Of a DNA stretch of 64,000 nucleotides, positions 14,899-23,314 are shown in pieces (positions within the stretch are counted from its first letter, which is position 1; each line of letters starts with the position of its first letter). The DNA is from Afipia massiliensis (GTDB taxonomy: Bacteria > Pseudomonadota > Alphaproteobacteria > Rhizobiales > Xanthobacteraceae). The DNA lies in assembly GCF_001006325.2 (NCBI RefSeq), contig NZ_LBIA02000001.1, positions 2,295,501 through 2,359,500 on the forward strand, in the 5' to 3' direction. The notes under the pieces were generated by a model. That model saw only the letters and a list, made by a program, of their open reading frames with translations. It had not been told where the DNA came from and did no database searches. The translations under genes were made by a program, and so were the position numbers.

Positions 14899-14913
14899 GG
14901 GCTGCGCTCCACA

Positions 14914-14943
14914 CAAAAAAACGCCCCGGGGCACCGGGGCGTT
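14914..14943 (-). terminator. Rho-independent terminator for the small heat-shock gene
   Basis: On the minus strand the stem AACGCCCCGG-TGCC-CCGGGGCGTT is followed by a run of seven T. It lies about 33 bases past the heat-shock stop codon. The plus strand has a weaker tail (GGTAGTTT), so it may also stop the converging gene. Confidence 0.8.
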
Positions 14944-14975
14944 GGTAGTTTCAGGAGGTTCGATAAGCCGATGGC

Positions 14976-15431
14976 TTAGGCCGCGGCCTGCTCGGTCACC
15001 TGCGGCGCAGAGGTGGTGATCGGAATCTGGCGCGGCTTTTTCGCTTCGGGAATCTCGCGAACGAGATCGACGTGGAGCAGGCCGTTCTCGAGCGAGGCGT
15101 TCTTCACCTGCACGAAGTCGGCAAGCTGGAACTGGCGCTCGAAGGCGCGCGACGCGATGCCGCGATAAAGCACTTCGCCGGACTGGCCGTTCTCGTTGGC
15201 GGCTTTTTCGCCCTTGATCGTCAGGGTGTTTTCCTTGGCGACGATCGAGATTTCATTCTGGGAGAAGCCGGAGACGGCGACTGAAATCCGGAAATTGTTC
15301 TCGCCGGTGCGCTCGATGTTGTAGGGCGGATAGCCCGACGAGCCGTCGCCGTTCGCTTGATCGAGCAGCGAAAACAGGCGGTCGAAACCGACGGTGGAAC
15401 GGTAGAAGGGGGTCAGGTCAAACGTACGCAT
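14976..15431 (-). CDS. Small heat-shock protein, Hsp20/alpha-crystallin family
   Basis: The 151-residue protein is an Hsp20 chaperone that binds unfolding proteins without ATP. It opens with MRTFDLTPFYRSTVGFDRLF, typical of the IbpA/HspH group in rhizobia. The alpha-crystallin domain runs from about residue 35 (YPPYNIERTGENNFRISVAV) through GFSQNEISI to LENGLLHVDLVREIPE, followed by a short tail with the IPI motif (RQIPITT) used for oligomer contacts. ATG 15431 has GGAGGA five bases upstream. A heat-shock promoter and a ROSE-like leader lie upstream, and a terminator follows. It is a single-gene unit. Confidence 0.95.
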   Translation of the reverse strand: MRTFDLTPFYRSTVGFDRLFSLLDQANGDGSSGYPPYNIERTGENNFRISVAVSGFSQNEISIVAKENTLTIKGEKAANENGQSGEVLYRGIASRAFERQFQLADFVQVKNASLENGLLHVDLVREIPEAKKPRQIPITTSAPQVTEQAAA

Positions 15432-15500
15432 GTTAGTCCTCCAAGTGAGCGACCGGCGCGTTTTCAGGCGGGACGGACTTGATCCGGGCCATGCTCGCGT
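15432..15500 (-). promoter_or_regulatory. ROSE-like RNA thermometer in the heat-shock mRNA leader
   Basis: Just before the start codon the leader reads TCGCT, CACTT, then GGAGGA. ROSE elements of Bradyrhizobium small heat-shock genes carry a U(U/C)GCU motif that pairs imperfectly with the Shine-Dalgarno sequence and melts on warming. The motif (15448-15452) and the GGAGGA (15437-15442) are spaced as in a short hairpin. The upstream leader contains further G/C-rich potential stems. The folding itself has not been computed. Confidence 0.55.
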
Positions 15501-15622
15501 GAGCAACGTCCCCTTAAGACCGTCTCGCATGCACAACGCGCCACTCTTTTGCAAAGAGCAGACAACCCGCCATTGGGCCGGGTTTTCGTTCTGCGTGCAG
15601 CCTTAACTGGCCTGCACGAAAC

Positions 15623-15652
15623 TGATATGGGAGGGGCCTCGTGACGTTCAAG
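15623..15652 (-). promoter_or_regulatory. Heat-shock (RpoH/sigma-32) type promoter
   Basis: On the minus strand CTTGAA (15647-15652) is followed after 16 bases by CCATAT (15625-15630), within CCCATATCA. This matches the CTTGAA / CCCATNT pattern of alphaproteobacterial heat-shock promoters. It predicts a leader of roughly 180 bases, long enough for a ROSE-type element. Confidence 0.65.
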
Positions 15653-15728
15653 AGGGTTCCCGACCCCTCTTTTTGTCCGCAATATCCCTCCCGAATTTGA
15701 TGTTTCCTTTTGGCTGATCGGCCCCCTA

Positions 15729-16676
15729 ATGACGCTCGTCTCCATTCCTGCCAATCCCGTTCCCGACAATGTTGTCTCCGGCACCATCAAGACGCCCGAT
15801 GGCGCGGAGTTGCGCTTCGCGCGCTGGCAGCCGCCGGCCAACCGCAAGGGCACGGTCTGCGTCTTCACCGGGCGCGGCGAGAGCATCGAGAAATATTTCG
15901 AGACCGTGCGCGAACTGCGCGAGCGCGGCTTCGCTGTGGCGATGATCGACTGGCGCGGGCAGGGACATTCCTCGCGGCAACTGCGCGATCCCCGCAAGGG
16001 CTATGTCCACAGGTTCTCCGACTTCGAGGTCGATGTCGAAACCTTCGTGCAGCAGGTGATGCTGCCGGACTGTCCGCCGCCATATTACGCGCTGGCGCAT
16101 TCGATGGGCGGCGCTGTGCTGCTGCGGGTCGCGCATTCCGGCAAGCGCTGGTTCGACCGCATCGTGCTGTCCGCGCCGATGATCGACCTGCCGGGCTACG
16201 CCACCAAATTGCCGACGCGCATCCTGGTGCGCACGCTGCGCTGGATGGGGATGGGCGGCAAGTATGTTCCGGGCGGCAATGGCGAACTCACCGGCACCGC
16301 GAGCTTCGCCAACAATCCGCTGACGTCGGATCCGGTGCGCTATGCGCGCAACGCGGCGATCTACGAGGAAGACCCGACGCTCGGCATCGCGTCGCCGACG
16401 GTGGCGTGGGCCGACAGCGCATTCCGGGCGATCGTTGAATTCCGCGAGGCGCGTTATCCGTCGCAGATCAGGCAGCCTATCCTGATGATGGCCGCGAGCA
16501 GCGACACCATCGTCTCGACAGCCGCCATCGAGGAATTCGCCTACCACCTGCGCGCCGGATCGCATCTGGTGATCGCGGGCTCCAAGCACGAAATTCTGCA
16601 GGAACAGGATCGCTACCGGCAGCAGTTCTGGGCGGCGTTCGACGCCTTCGTGCCCGGCACGCCGCTGTTCAAGTAG
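15729..16676 (+). CDS. Alpha/beta hydrolase, lysophospholipase/monoacylglycerol-lipase type
   Basis: The 315-residue protein has the serine-hydrolase layout: CVFTGRGESIEKYFE (oxyanion region), MIDWRGQGHSSR, and the nucleophile elbow ALAHSMGGAVLLR near residue 122. The acid and base are suggested by PILMMAASSDTIVS and GSKHEILQEQDRYR near the C-terminus. This is the hydrolase_4 / PldB family, which cleaves lysophospholipids or monoacylglycerols; the substrate cannot be told from sequence. No signal peptide is seen, so it is probably cytoplasmic or membrane-peripheral. It is divergent from the heat-shock gene, with about 70 bases between the start and the heat-shock promoter. Confidence 0.9.
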   Translation: MTLVSIPANPVPDNVVSGTIKTPDGAELRFARWQPPANRKGTVCVFTGRGESIEKYFETVRELRERGFAVAMIDWRGQGHSSRQLRDPRKGYVHRFSDFEVDVETFVQQVMLPDCPPPYYALAHSMGGAVLLRVAHSGKRWFDRIVLSAPMIDLPGYATKLPTRILVRTLRWMGMGGKYVPGGNGELTGTASFANNPLTSDPVRYARNAAIYEEDPTLGIASPTVAWADSAFRAIVEFREARYPSQIRQPILMMAASSDTIVSTAAIEEFAYHLRAGSHLVIAGSKHEILQEQDRYRQQFWAAFDAFVPGTPLFK

Positions 16677-16895
16677 CGGCCAGCGGAACATCATACGCGC
16701 TCGTTCGTGAACGCGAGGAACGGGAACATTTTCCTGCTCGTCGCGATCTTCTTTTTCGGGCGTGCGGTGCTAAGGTGCCCGCCGGCGGGCCGGCTGCTCG
16801 CCAAGCGCTCAACAGGTCATTCTCTTTCTGCACTTTCTGCAAACTCGCTTCCGCATGCCGTGTGGCATTGCGGGTCGACACAGGGAGGTAGTGCG

Positions 16896-18296
16896 ATGAC
16901 GATGAGGCCCGATCCGACCTTTCACGCATCACCGAAGCTTGCGATGGAAGCTCCCCCCGAAAACTTTGCCTATACGCTGCTGCTCAGTCCTGATTTCTCG
17001 AAGCCCGATGCGCTCGCTGTGATCGACGTGAAGCCGGGCTCGCCCAGCTACAGTCAGGTCGTCCATACGGTGACGATGCCGAACAAGGGCGACGAGTTTC
17101 ATCATTTCGGTTGGAACGCCTGCTCGTCCGCTTTATCGCCGCTCACGGGTCATGCGTTCGTCGAGCGGCGCTATCTGATTATCCCCGGAATCCGGTCCTC
17201 GCGCATTTACATCGTGGATACCAAGCCTGATCCGACCAAGGCGAAGATTCACAAGATCATCGAGCCCGAAGAGATTTTCAAAAAGACAGGTTACTCGCGG
17301 CCTCACACCGTTCACTGCGGGCCGGAAGGCATTTACGTCAGCACGCTGGGCGGTGGCGGCAAGGACGGCACCAATGGGCCGCCCGGCGTTTTCATCATGG
17401 ACTGCGAGACCTTTGATGTTCTCGGGCGCTGGGAGATCGATCGCGGACCCCAGACGCTGCACTATGATTTCTGGTGGAATCTGCCGCGCGATTACATGGT
17501 CACCAGCGAGTGGGGACTGCCGCCGCAGTTCGAAAATGGAATCGTGGCCGAGGACCTGTTGTCCAACAAGTATGGCCATCGAATCCACTTCTGGGATCTT
17601 CGGGCCCGGCGCAACGTTCAGACCATCGATCTTGGCGCCAACCATCAAATGGCGCTCGAAGTCCGGCCTGCGCATGATCCCGTTCGCGAGTACGGTTTCC
17701 TTGGCGTCGTGGTCGATACCACCAATCTCGAAGGTTCGATCTGGACCTGGTGGCGCGAGGGCGGACAATTTCACATCGAAAAGACGGCGACGATTCCGGC
17801 TGAACCAGCGCCCAAGGAAAAGCTTCCGCCGCTGCTGCAGGGCTTTGGCGCAGTGCCGCCGCTGGTCTCGGACATCGACCTCTCCATGGACGACAGGTTT
17901 CTCTATGTGTCGTGCTGGGGAACGGGCGAGATGCGTCAGTACGATGTCAGCGACCCAAGGAAGCCGAAGCTTGCGGGCTCCGTGCATATCGGCGGCATCG
18001 CGCGCCGCGCGCCGCATCCCAACGGCAAGGTGTATGCCGGCGGCCCGCAGATGGTCGAGATCAGCCGCGACGGCAAGCGCGTGTACTGGACCAACTCGCT
18101 CTATTCGACTTGGGATGATCAATTCTATCCCGACGGTATTCCGGGTGCCGAGGTGATGGCCAATGTGAAACCGGGCGGCGGTCTCGAACTCGCAAAGGAT
18201 TACTGGCTGAGCTTCCCCGACGGCTACCGCGCGCATCAGATCCGGCTTGATGGCGGCGACTGTTCGACGGATTCATTCTGCTATCCGTCGGTCTAG
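16896..18296 (+). CDS. Selenium-binding protein (SBP56) family, probable methanethiol oxidase
   Basis: The start is ATG 16896, with GGGAGGTA seven bases upstream; an in-frame ATG at 16707 would add a spurious hydrophobic leader. The 466-residue length is normal for SBP56/SELENBP1. Family blocks are present: KGDEFHHFGWNACSSAL (His and Cys near residue 70), SRPHTVHCGPEGIYVSTLGG, DFWWNLPRDYMVTSEWG, SDIDLSMDDRFLYVSCWGTGE, and the C-terminal SFPDGYRAHQIRLDGGDCSTD. Characterised members oxidise methanethiol to formaldehyde, H2S and H2O2 and bacterial MtoX uses copper. No export signal is visible. It is followed 33 bases later by a His-motif membrane protein, probably co-transcribed. Confidence 0.92.
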   Translation: MTMRPDPTFHASPKLAMEAPPENFAYTLLLSPDFSKPDALAVIDVKPGSPSYSQVVHTVTMPNKGDEFHHFGWNACSSALSPLTGHAFVERRYLIIPGIRSSRIYIVDTKPDPTKAKIHKIIEPEEIFKKTGYSRPHTVHCGPEGIYVSTLGGGGKDGTNGPPGVFIMDCETFDVLGRWEIDRGPQTLHYDFWWNLPRDYMVTSEWGLPPQFENGIVAEDLLSNKYGHRIHFWDLRARRNVQTIDLGANHQMALEVRPAHDPVREYGFLGVVVDTTNLEGSIWTWWREGGQFHIEKTATIPAEPAPKEKLPPLLQGFGAVPPLVSDIDLSMDDRFLYVSCWGTGEMRQYDVSDPRKPKLAGSVHIGGIARRAPHPNGKVYAGGPQMVEISRDGKRVYWTNSLYSTWDDQFYPDGIPGAEVMANVKPGGGLELAKDYWLSFPDGYRAHQIRLDGGDCSTDSFCYPSV

Positions 18297-18329
18297 TGTG
18301 ATGCGAACTTCGGATTCAGGACACCAGCT

Positions 18330-19004
18330 TTGAGTGCTGCTGACTGGACACCTGCTGGACTTTGGCTGGCTGTTGTCGTGAGCGGCATCTATCACGGCGT
18401 GAATCCCGGCATGGGCTGGCCATTGGCCGTCTCTGCCGGGCTCATGGACAAAAGCCCCCGCGCCCTGATCGCGGCGCTATGGCCGCTTTCGATCGGCCAT
18501 CTGTTGGCTGTGCTGTTGATCGTTCTTCCGTTTGCACTGCTTGCTGCTTTGATCACATGGCAACGTCAGATCCAGATCGGCGCAAGTCTCCTGGTAATTG
18601 CGTTCGGTATTTTCCGGCTCGTCAACCGGCGTCATCCACGGACGCTGGCGCGGATACGGCCGACGCAACTCGGGCTCTGGTCCTTCGTCGTCGCGATTGC
18701 GCACGGCGCGGGGCTGATGCTGGTTCCGATCTATCTCGGGCTCTGCCGCGTCACTGAGACCGACAGCGGCCACACAGCGACAAGCGTTCTGATCGGCGCC
18801 AATCTCGGCACGGCGGTGCTGGTCACCCTTGTCCACACGGCTGCGATGATTGCGGCCGGCGGATTGTGTGCATGGCTTGTCTATCGCTATCTGGGACTCA
18901 GATTCGTATCACGGAGCTGGTTCAATCTCGATGCGATATGGGCCGCGAGCCTGATTCTGGTGGGCGCTCTGGCGCTCGCGATCAATCTGGCGGAGCATCA
19001 CTAG
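18330..19004 (+). CDS. Multi-spanning membrane protein with His motifs (NicO/HupE-like), partner of the SBP56 gene
   Basis: The 224-residue protein starts at TTG 18330 with AGGA eight bases upstream; no nearer ATG is in frame. It has about six membrane segments. Two of them contain SGIYHGVNPGMGWPLA near residue 20 and VVAIAHGAGLML near residue 122. Histidine-plus-glycine motifs inside membrane helices resemble those of nickel/cobalt transporters (NicO, RcnA) and HupE/UreJ proteins, though the exact HX4DH signature is absent. Because bacterial methanethiol oxidase needs copper, a metal-supply role is an attractive guess, based on position only. It converges with the M16 protease genes. Confidence 0.75.
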   Translation: MSAADWTPAGLWLAVVVSGIYHGVNPGMGWPLAVSAGLMDKSPRALIAALWPLSIGHLLAVLLIVLPFALLAALITWQRQIQIGASLLVIAFGIFRLVNRRHPRTLARIRPTQLGLWSFVVAIAHGAGLMLVPIYLGLCRVTETDSGHTATSVLIGANLGTAVLVTLVHTAAMIAAGGLCAWLVYRYLGLRFVSRSWFNLDAIWAASLILVGALALAINLAEHH

Positions 19005-19041
19005 CTCCGTCGCAACGTGCTGCGCGCCGATGAGTCGATGG

Positions 19042-20415
19042 CTAGTTCGCCTTCGGCGCGACGCCGGTTGCCGGTGGCGCCGCCGCCTGTGCTGCGCGGC
19101 CGACACTGACACTCAGGAGACCTTGGCCCCAGATCCGCTTGGCGACGCGCTTGGTATCTTCCAGCGTGACCGCATCGACGATGGCGTTACGCTTTTCGAT
19201 ATAGTCGATGCCGAGATCGTCAAGCTGGTACTGCAGCAGCGCGCTGGCGAATTTCGACGAGGTGTCGAGCGCCAGCATCTGCGAGCCCTTGAGATAGGAC
19301 TTGGCCTCATCCAGTTCTTTCTGCATCGGGCCTTCATTGCCCATGCGCGCGATTTCGCTGGCGATGGTGTCGAGCGTCTCCTTCGCCTTGTCGGCGCGGG
19401 TGGCGGTGGAGCCTGCGAACAGCGACGACTTCTTCATCCAGATCAGGGATTCCGACACCGAATAGACCAGCCCGCGCTTTTCGCGGACCTCCTTGTAGAG
19501 CCGCGTCGACAGCGTGCCGCCGCCGAGAATGTGATTGACGATGTAGGCGGCCATGAAGTCGGGATCGTTGCGCGCAATGCCCGGCCCGCCGAAGTTAACC
19601 GAGGTCTGCGGCACATCCAAGATGGCCGTCGCCTGCTGCGGCGGCTTGGCGGCTTCCACCGCAGGGACCGGCGTGAGATTGCCCTTGGCGGGCAGCACAC
19701 CGAACGTGTCGTCGAGCAGCTTGCCGAGCGCTTCGGGCGTGATGTCGCCGACAACCGCGATCTTCAGTGCGTCCCTGGCGATCACGCGCTTCGCATAATC
19801 CTTCAGGTCGGCGGACTGGATCGCCGGAAGGCTTTCGAGTGTGCCGTTCGGCGGGCGCGCATAGGGATGCGTGCCGTAGGCCTGTTCCCAGAATTTGCGG
19901 CCAGCGATGGACACCGGATTGGTGGTCTCGCGGCGCGCGCTCGACAGCATCTGCGCGCGGACGCGCTCCAGCGGCTCGTTGTCGAACCGCGCGGCGGTCA
20001 GGGCTAGTTTCAGCAGGCCGAAGGCCTCGCCGCTGTTTTCCTTCAGCATGCGCATCGAGCCGCGCAGGTAGTCGCGGGTCACCGAAAAATTCATCTCGAT
20101 GGCGCGGCGCTCGAGGCGTTCATGAAACGCCTTCGAATCCAGATCTGCGGCGCCTTCATCGAGCATGTTGGCGGTGAACGATCCGACGCCGGGCTTGTCG
20201 GCTGGGTCCTGCGACGAGCCGCCGGCGAAGGCATATTCCATCGCGACCAGCGGGACGGTCGCGTCCTGCACGAACCAGGCTTCGATGCCGCCGGGCGACA
20301 CCACGCGCTGAACCTTGGCGGCGGCGGACGCCGGGGTCACAGATGCCGCAAGCGACGTGGCGGCAGCGAGAAAAGCGGCGGCGAGAGACGGAAGTTGGCG
20401 GCGAGTGACGATCAC
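19042..20415 (-). CDS. M16-family peptidase-like subunit without the zinc motif
   Basis: The 457-residue protein starts at GTG 20415, chosen because it overlaps the upstream stop as GTGA and has GAGGAG nine bases ahead. A signal peptide follows (SLAAAFLAAATSLAASVTPASA). Where active M16 enzymes have HXXEH, this protein reads GVGSFTANMLDEG, so it cannot bind zinc in the usual way. The C-terminal M16 half is well kept (GGGTLSTRLYKEVREKRGLVYSV). In bacteria such subunits pair with a zinc-containing partner encoded next to them, as mitochondrial processing peptidase does. The partner here is the upstream gene. It is expected to be periplasmic. Confidence 0.92.
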   Translation of the reverse strand: MIVTRRQLPSLAAAFLAAATSLAASVTPASAAAKVQRVVSPGGIEAWFVQDATVPLVAMEYAFAGGSSQDPADKPGVGSFTANMLDEGAADLDSKAFHERLERRAIEMNFSVTRDYLRGSMRMLKENSGEAFGLLKLALTAARFDNEPLERVRAQMLSSARRETTNPVSIAGRKFWEQAYGTHPYARPPNGTLESLPAIQSADLKDYAKRVIARDALKIAVVGDITPEALGKLLDDTFGVLPAKGNLTPVPAVEAAKPPQQATAILDVPQTSVNFGGPGIARNDPDFMAAYIVNHILGGGTLSTRLYKEVREKRGLVYSVSESLIWMKKSSLFAGSTATRADKAKETLDTIASEIARMGNEGPMQKELDEAKSYLKGSQMLALDTSSKFASALLQYQLDDLGIDYIEKRNAIVDAVTLEDTKRVAKRIWGQGLLSVSVGRAAQAAAPPATGVAPKAN

Positions 20416-21806
20416 GAACGTTTCTCCTCGCGCTTCGCGCTTGTCGCCGCCGGTTCCTTGATCAGGTAGCCGGTGGCGGATCGCTTCTTGTCGAGCCATG
20501 TCTGCGCTGCCTCGCGCACCCGTTCGGCAGTGACGGCGCGGATGCGGTCGGGCCACGCCCGGACATCGTCGACGCTGAGGCCGACGGTGATCGCCGCGCC
20601 GTACCAGCGCGCCAGCGTGGTCTGGCTGTCCTGCGCGTAGATCGCCTGAGCGATCATCTGGGTCTTGACGCGTTCGAGTTCTTCGGCCGGCACTGGGCTC
20701 TGCGCCAGCTTGGCGATCACGTCATCGATCGCCTGCTCGACCTGCGGAAATTCCACGCCCGGTTTCGGCGACGCGGAGATTCCGAACTGGGTCGGATCGA
20801 CGCCCGTGCCCTGGTACCAGGCGCCGGCGCTGACCGCGAGCGGCTTGTCCACCACCAGCGCGCGATACAGCAGCGAATTGCTGCCGGTGCCCATCAATTG
20901 CGCCAGCACTTCGAGCGCGGCGCCTTGCGCAGGCGCAGCGGTGACCGAAGACGGTACGAGATAGTAGCGGCGCACGCTCGGCTGTTCGACGCGCGGATCG
21001 GCCAGCGTCACCGTACGCGGCCCGGCAGGCGTGGGTTCCTGCGGCCTGATCCGCTGCGGTGGGATCGCGGGCTGCGGCGGGATCTTGCCGTAGGCGGCCT
21101 CGACCATCGGGCGAACCTCGTCCACGCTGACATCGCCGGCGATCACAAGGGTTGCGTTGTTGGGCGCGTAGAAGCGCTTGTAGAAGGCGAGCGCGTCCTC
21201 GCGGTTCAGCTTCTCGATTTCCTGGCGCCAGCCGATCACCGGACGGCCATAGGGATGGTTGAGGTACAGCGCCGCCATGATCTGCTCGGTCAGCCGCGCA
21301 TCGGGGCTGTTGCCGACGCGCATGTTGTACTCTTCGAGCACCACGTCGCGCTCCGGCAGCACGTTTTCATCCTTGAGAATGAGGCCGGTCATGCGGTCGG
21401 CCTCGAATTCCATCATGGTCGCGAGCTTGTCGCGCGACACGCGCTGGTAATAGGCGGTGTAGTCGTAGGAGGTGAAGGCGTTCTCGTTGCCGCCGATGCG
21501 CGAGATGAGTTGAGAGAACTCGCCGGCCGGATGCGCGGCGGTGCCCTTGAACATCAGGTGTTCGAGAAAATGCGCCAAGCCTGACTTGCCCGGCGTCTCG
21601 TCGGCCGAGCCGACCTTGTACCACATCATCTGCGTGACCACCGGCGTGCGGCGATCGGGGATGACCACGACGTGAAGGCCGTTGCCGAGCGTGAAGGTCG
21701 CCGGCGCCGTCGCGGTTTGCGCCATTGCGGTGTGAGCCGCGGCCGGCGCGAGCAAAAGGCCAAGCGCTGCGGCAGCGCGGACAAGGGAGAGGCGGAAAGC
21801 TGTCAT
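20412..21806 (-). CDS. M16-family zinc metallopeptidase, catalytic subunit
   Basis: The 464-residue protein has a signal peptide (hydrophobic to about residue 29, ending AMA-Q). The zinc-binding HXXEH motif is present as GLAHFLEHLMFKGT near residue 80, with the third ligand Glu expected in VLEEYNMRVGNSPD. The substrate-binding C-terminal half contains GTGSNSLLYRALVVDKPLA. These periplasmic proteases degrade peptides; the substrate is not known. Its stop codon overlaps the GTG start of the zinc-free subunit, a sign of translational coupling and equal production of the two halves. Confidence 0.94.
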   Translation of the reverse strand: MTAFRLSLVRAAAALGLLLAPAAAHTAMAQTATAPATFTLGNGLHVVVIPDRRTPVVTQMMWYKVGSADETPGKSGLAHFLEHLMFKGTAAHPAGEFSQLISRIGGNENAFTSYDYTAYYQRVSRDKLATMMEFEADRMTGLILKDENVLPERDVVLEEYNMRVGNSPDARLTEQIMAALYLNHPYGRPVIGWRQEIEKLNREDALAFYKRFYAPNNATLVIAGDVSVDEVRPMVEAAYGKIPPQPAIPPQRIRPQEPTPAGPRTVTLADPRVEQPSVRRYYLVPSSVTAAPAQGAALEVLAQLMGTGSNSLLYRALVVDKPLAVSAGAWYQGTGVDPTQFGISASPKPGVEFPQVEQAIDDVIAKLAQSPVPAEELERVKTQMIAQAIYAQDSQTTLARWYGAAITVGLSVDDVRAWPDRIRAVTAERVREAAQTWLDKKRSATGYLIKEPAATSAKREEKRS

Positions 21807-21964
21807 GGTGTTCTACCGGATCGCAGATTTATCGCCCGGGAGACATTCAAATCCGCGAGAGGCGACGCTGCGGGACCTGAAACGATCGCCACTTGAGCGA
21901 TCGTACGATGGCGGATCGCGATTATGGAGCAGCAGCCATCAGCGTGATGGCGCGGCCGGGGCTA

Positions 21965-22687
21965 TCAATCCCAGATCTTTTCGCAACGGCCGCTGGCGGC
22001 GTCGCACTTTTCCTTTGGTGCCTTCAACTGGCCGACGCCATAGGCGTAGTTCGACGACGGGGTCTGGTAACCGCTCGGAGGCTGCGTGAGTTCGCTGCGC
22101 TCGGGCTCTGAGACGAATTTCTCGGTTTCCGTGGTCTTGCTGCCGAACGGATTGGAGAACAGCCCGCCGACGTATCCGAGCTGCGACGGCATCATCATCA
22201 GCGGGGAGTTGGAATTGTTGTTGCCGGGGGACGATGTATCCTGTGCGCCCTTGCTCTTCGGCGTCCGCTGCGCGAGTTCGTTCGGCATCAGCGGCATGCG
22301 TTCTTCTTCAGGGGTCTTGCGCTTCTGCTTGGCCCGTTCGCGCGCGGCTGCGCGCTCGGCAATGTCCGGATCCTTCGGCCAGTTCGGCGCCAGCTTCGAC
22401 TTGCCTGTCTGCGGCGGAGGAAGATCGATCTTGGAGGGCACCACCAGCGGCGAGCGCTCGCGGTACTCGATGGAGCCGTCCTCGAGCTTCTTGCCGCCGA
22501 GGCCGCTCATCAGGTTGTCCATCAGCTTTTCTTCGAACGTCTTGCCGTCGTCCTCGTCCGCATCCTGGGCGCGAACCGGGCCTGCGCCCAGCACCAGACC
22601 GACGCCAAGCAGAATGGCGGCGACCCGAAGCGCGCGCGTCGCGGGGCGCGATGAAAGGTGCAAACCTGAACCGATGCCGCCCGTCAT
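21965..22687 (-). CDS. Secreted protein of unknown function
   Basis: The 240-residue product is taken from ATG 22687, which has AGGA eight bases upstream; ATG 22696 sits too close to that site. A signal peptide runs to about residue 40 (AAILLGVGLVLGAGPVRAQ). The mature part is charged and Pro/Asn-rich: DGKTFEEKLMDNLMSGLGG, RSPLVVPSKIDLPPP, NNNSNSPLMMMPSQLGYVGGLF, and a C-terminal pair of Cys (EKCDAASGRCEKIW). It looks like an extended periplasmic or surface-associated protein. It lies between lspA and the M16 pair on the same strand, about 124 bases after lspA, so read-through is possible. Confidence 0.75.
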   Translation of the reverse strand: MTGGIGSGLHLSSRPATRALRVAAILLGVGLVLGAGPVRAQDADEDDGKTFEEKLMDNLMSGLGGKKLEDGSIEYRERSPLVVPSKIDLPPPQTGKSKLAPNWPKDPDIAERAAARERAKQKRKTPEEERMPLMPNELAQRTPKSKGAQDTSSPGNNNSNSPLMMMPSQLGYVGGLFSNPFGSKTTETEKFVSEPERSELTQPPSGYQTPSSNYAYGVGQLKAPKEKCDAASGRCEKIWD

Positions 22688-22811
22688 TGCGTTCATCCTG
22701 ATCCGTTGTCCAAGGACTTGGCCATATCGCCGCAAACCGTTGCGCCGCAAGCCAGATTGCCGGGAGCCAAATGGCCGAAAACCAGATGGCGAGAGCCAAG
22801 CGTATCCCCGG

Positions 22812-23312
22812 TTATCGGGGCCTTTTTGCGGCATCCGGGGTTACAAAGGAGTCATACAGGAGGGCGGCAACCCCGGCAACGATGGCCACGTCCGCAAGGT
22901 TAAACACGTACCAGTTGTAGGTTTTACCGCCGATCTGGACGTGAAACAGCGCGAAATCGACCACCGCGCCGTAGGCCAGCCGGTCGATGGCGTTGCCGAT
23001 GGCGCCGCCGATGATGAGCCCGAGGCCAATCACCGCAAGGCGGGTGCCGGATTTCGCCATCCAGATGCCCAGCACAATGATTGCGGCGGCCTTGAACGCC
23101 AGCAGGATGGCCTGGCCGACCGGGCCGGCATCCTGGAACCAGCCGTAGCTGATGCCGGTATTCCAGGCGAGTACCAGATCGAAGAACGGCGTCACCGGCA
23201 CGCTGCCGCGCGGGCCGAGTTCGAACACGTTCAGCAGCCAGAGTTTCGACGCCTGATCGAGCACGAGGGCTACGGCGGCGGCGATCAATCCGGAGCGGAG
23301 GAGGGGGGACAT
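22812..23312 (-). CDS. lspA: Lipoprotein signal peptidase (signal peptidase II)
   Basis: The 166-residue inner-membrane aspartic protease cuts signal peptides from diacylated prolipoproteins. Family motifs are all present: VLDQASKLW near residue 17, WNTGISYG near 50, GAIGNAIDRLAYGAVVDF with the first catalytic Asp, and FNLADVAI with the second. Four membrane helices are evident. The ATG at 23312 lies two bases after the ileS stop codon, so the genes are translationally coupled. The ribF-ileS-lspA order on this strand resembles the arrangement in many proteobacteria. Confidence 0.97.
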   Translation of the reverse strand: MSPLLRSGLIAAAVALVLDQASKLWLLNVFELGPRGSVPVTPFFDLVLAWNTGISYGWFQDAGPVGQAILLAFKAAAIIVLGIWMAKSGTRLAVIGLGLIIGGAIGNAIDRLAYGAVVDFALFHVQIGGKTYNWYVFNLADVAIVAGVAALLYDSFVTPDAAKRPR

Positions 23313-23314
23313 TG

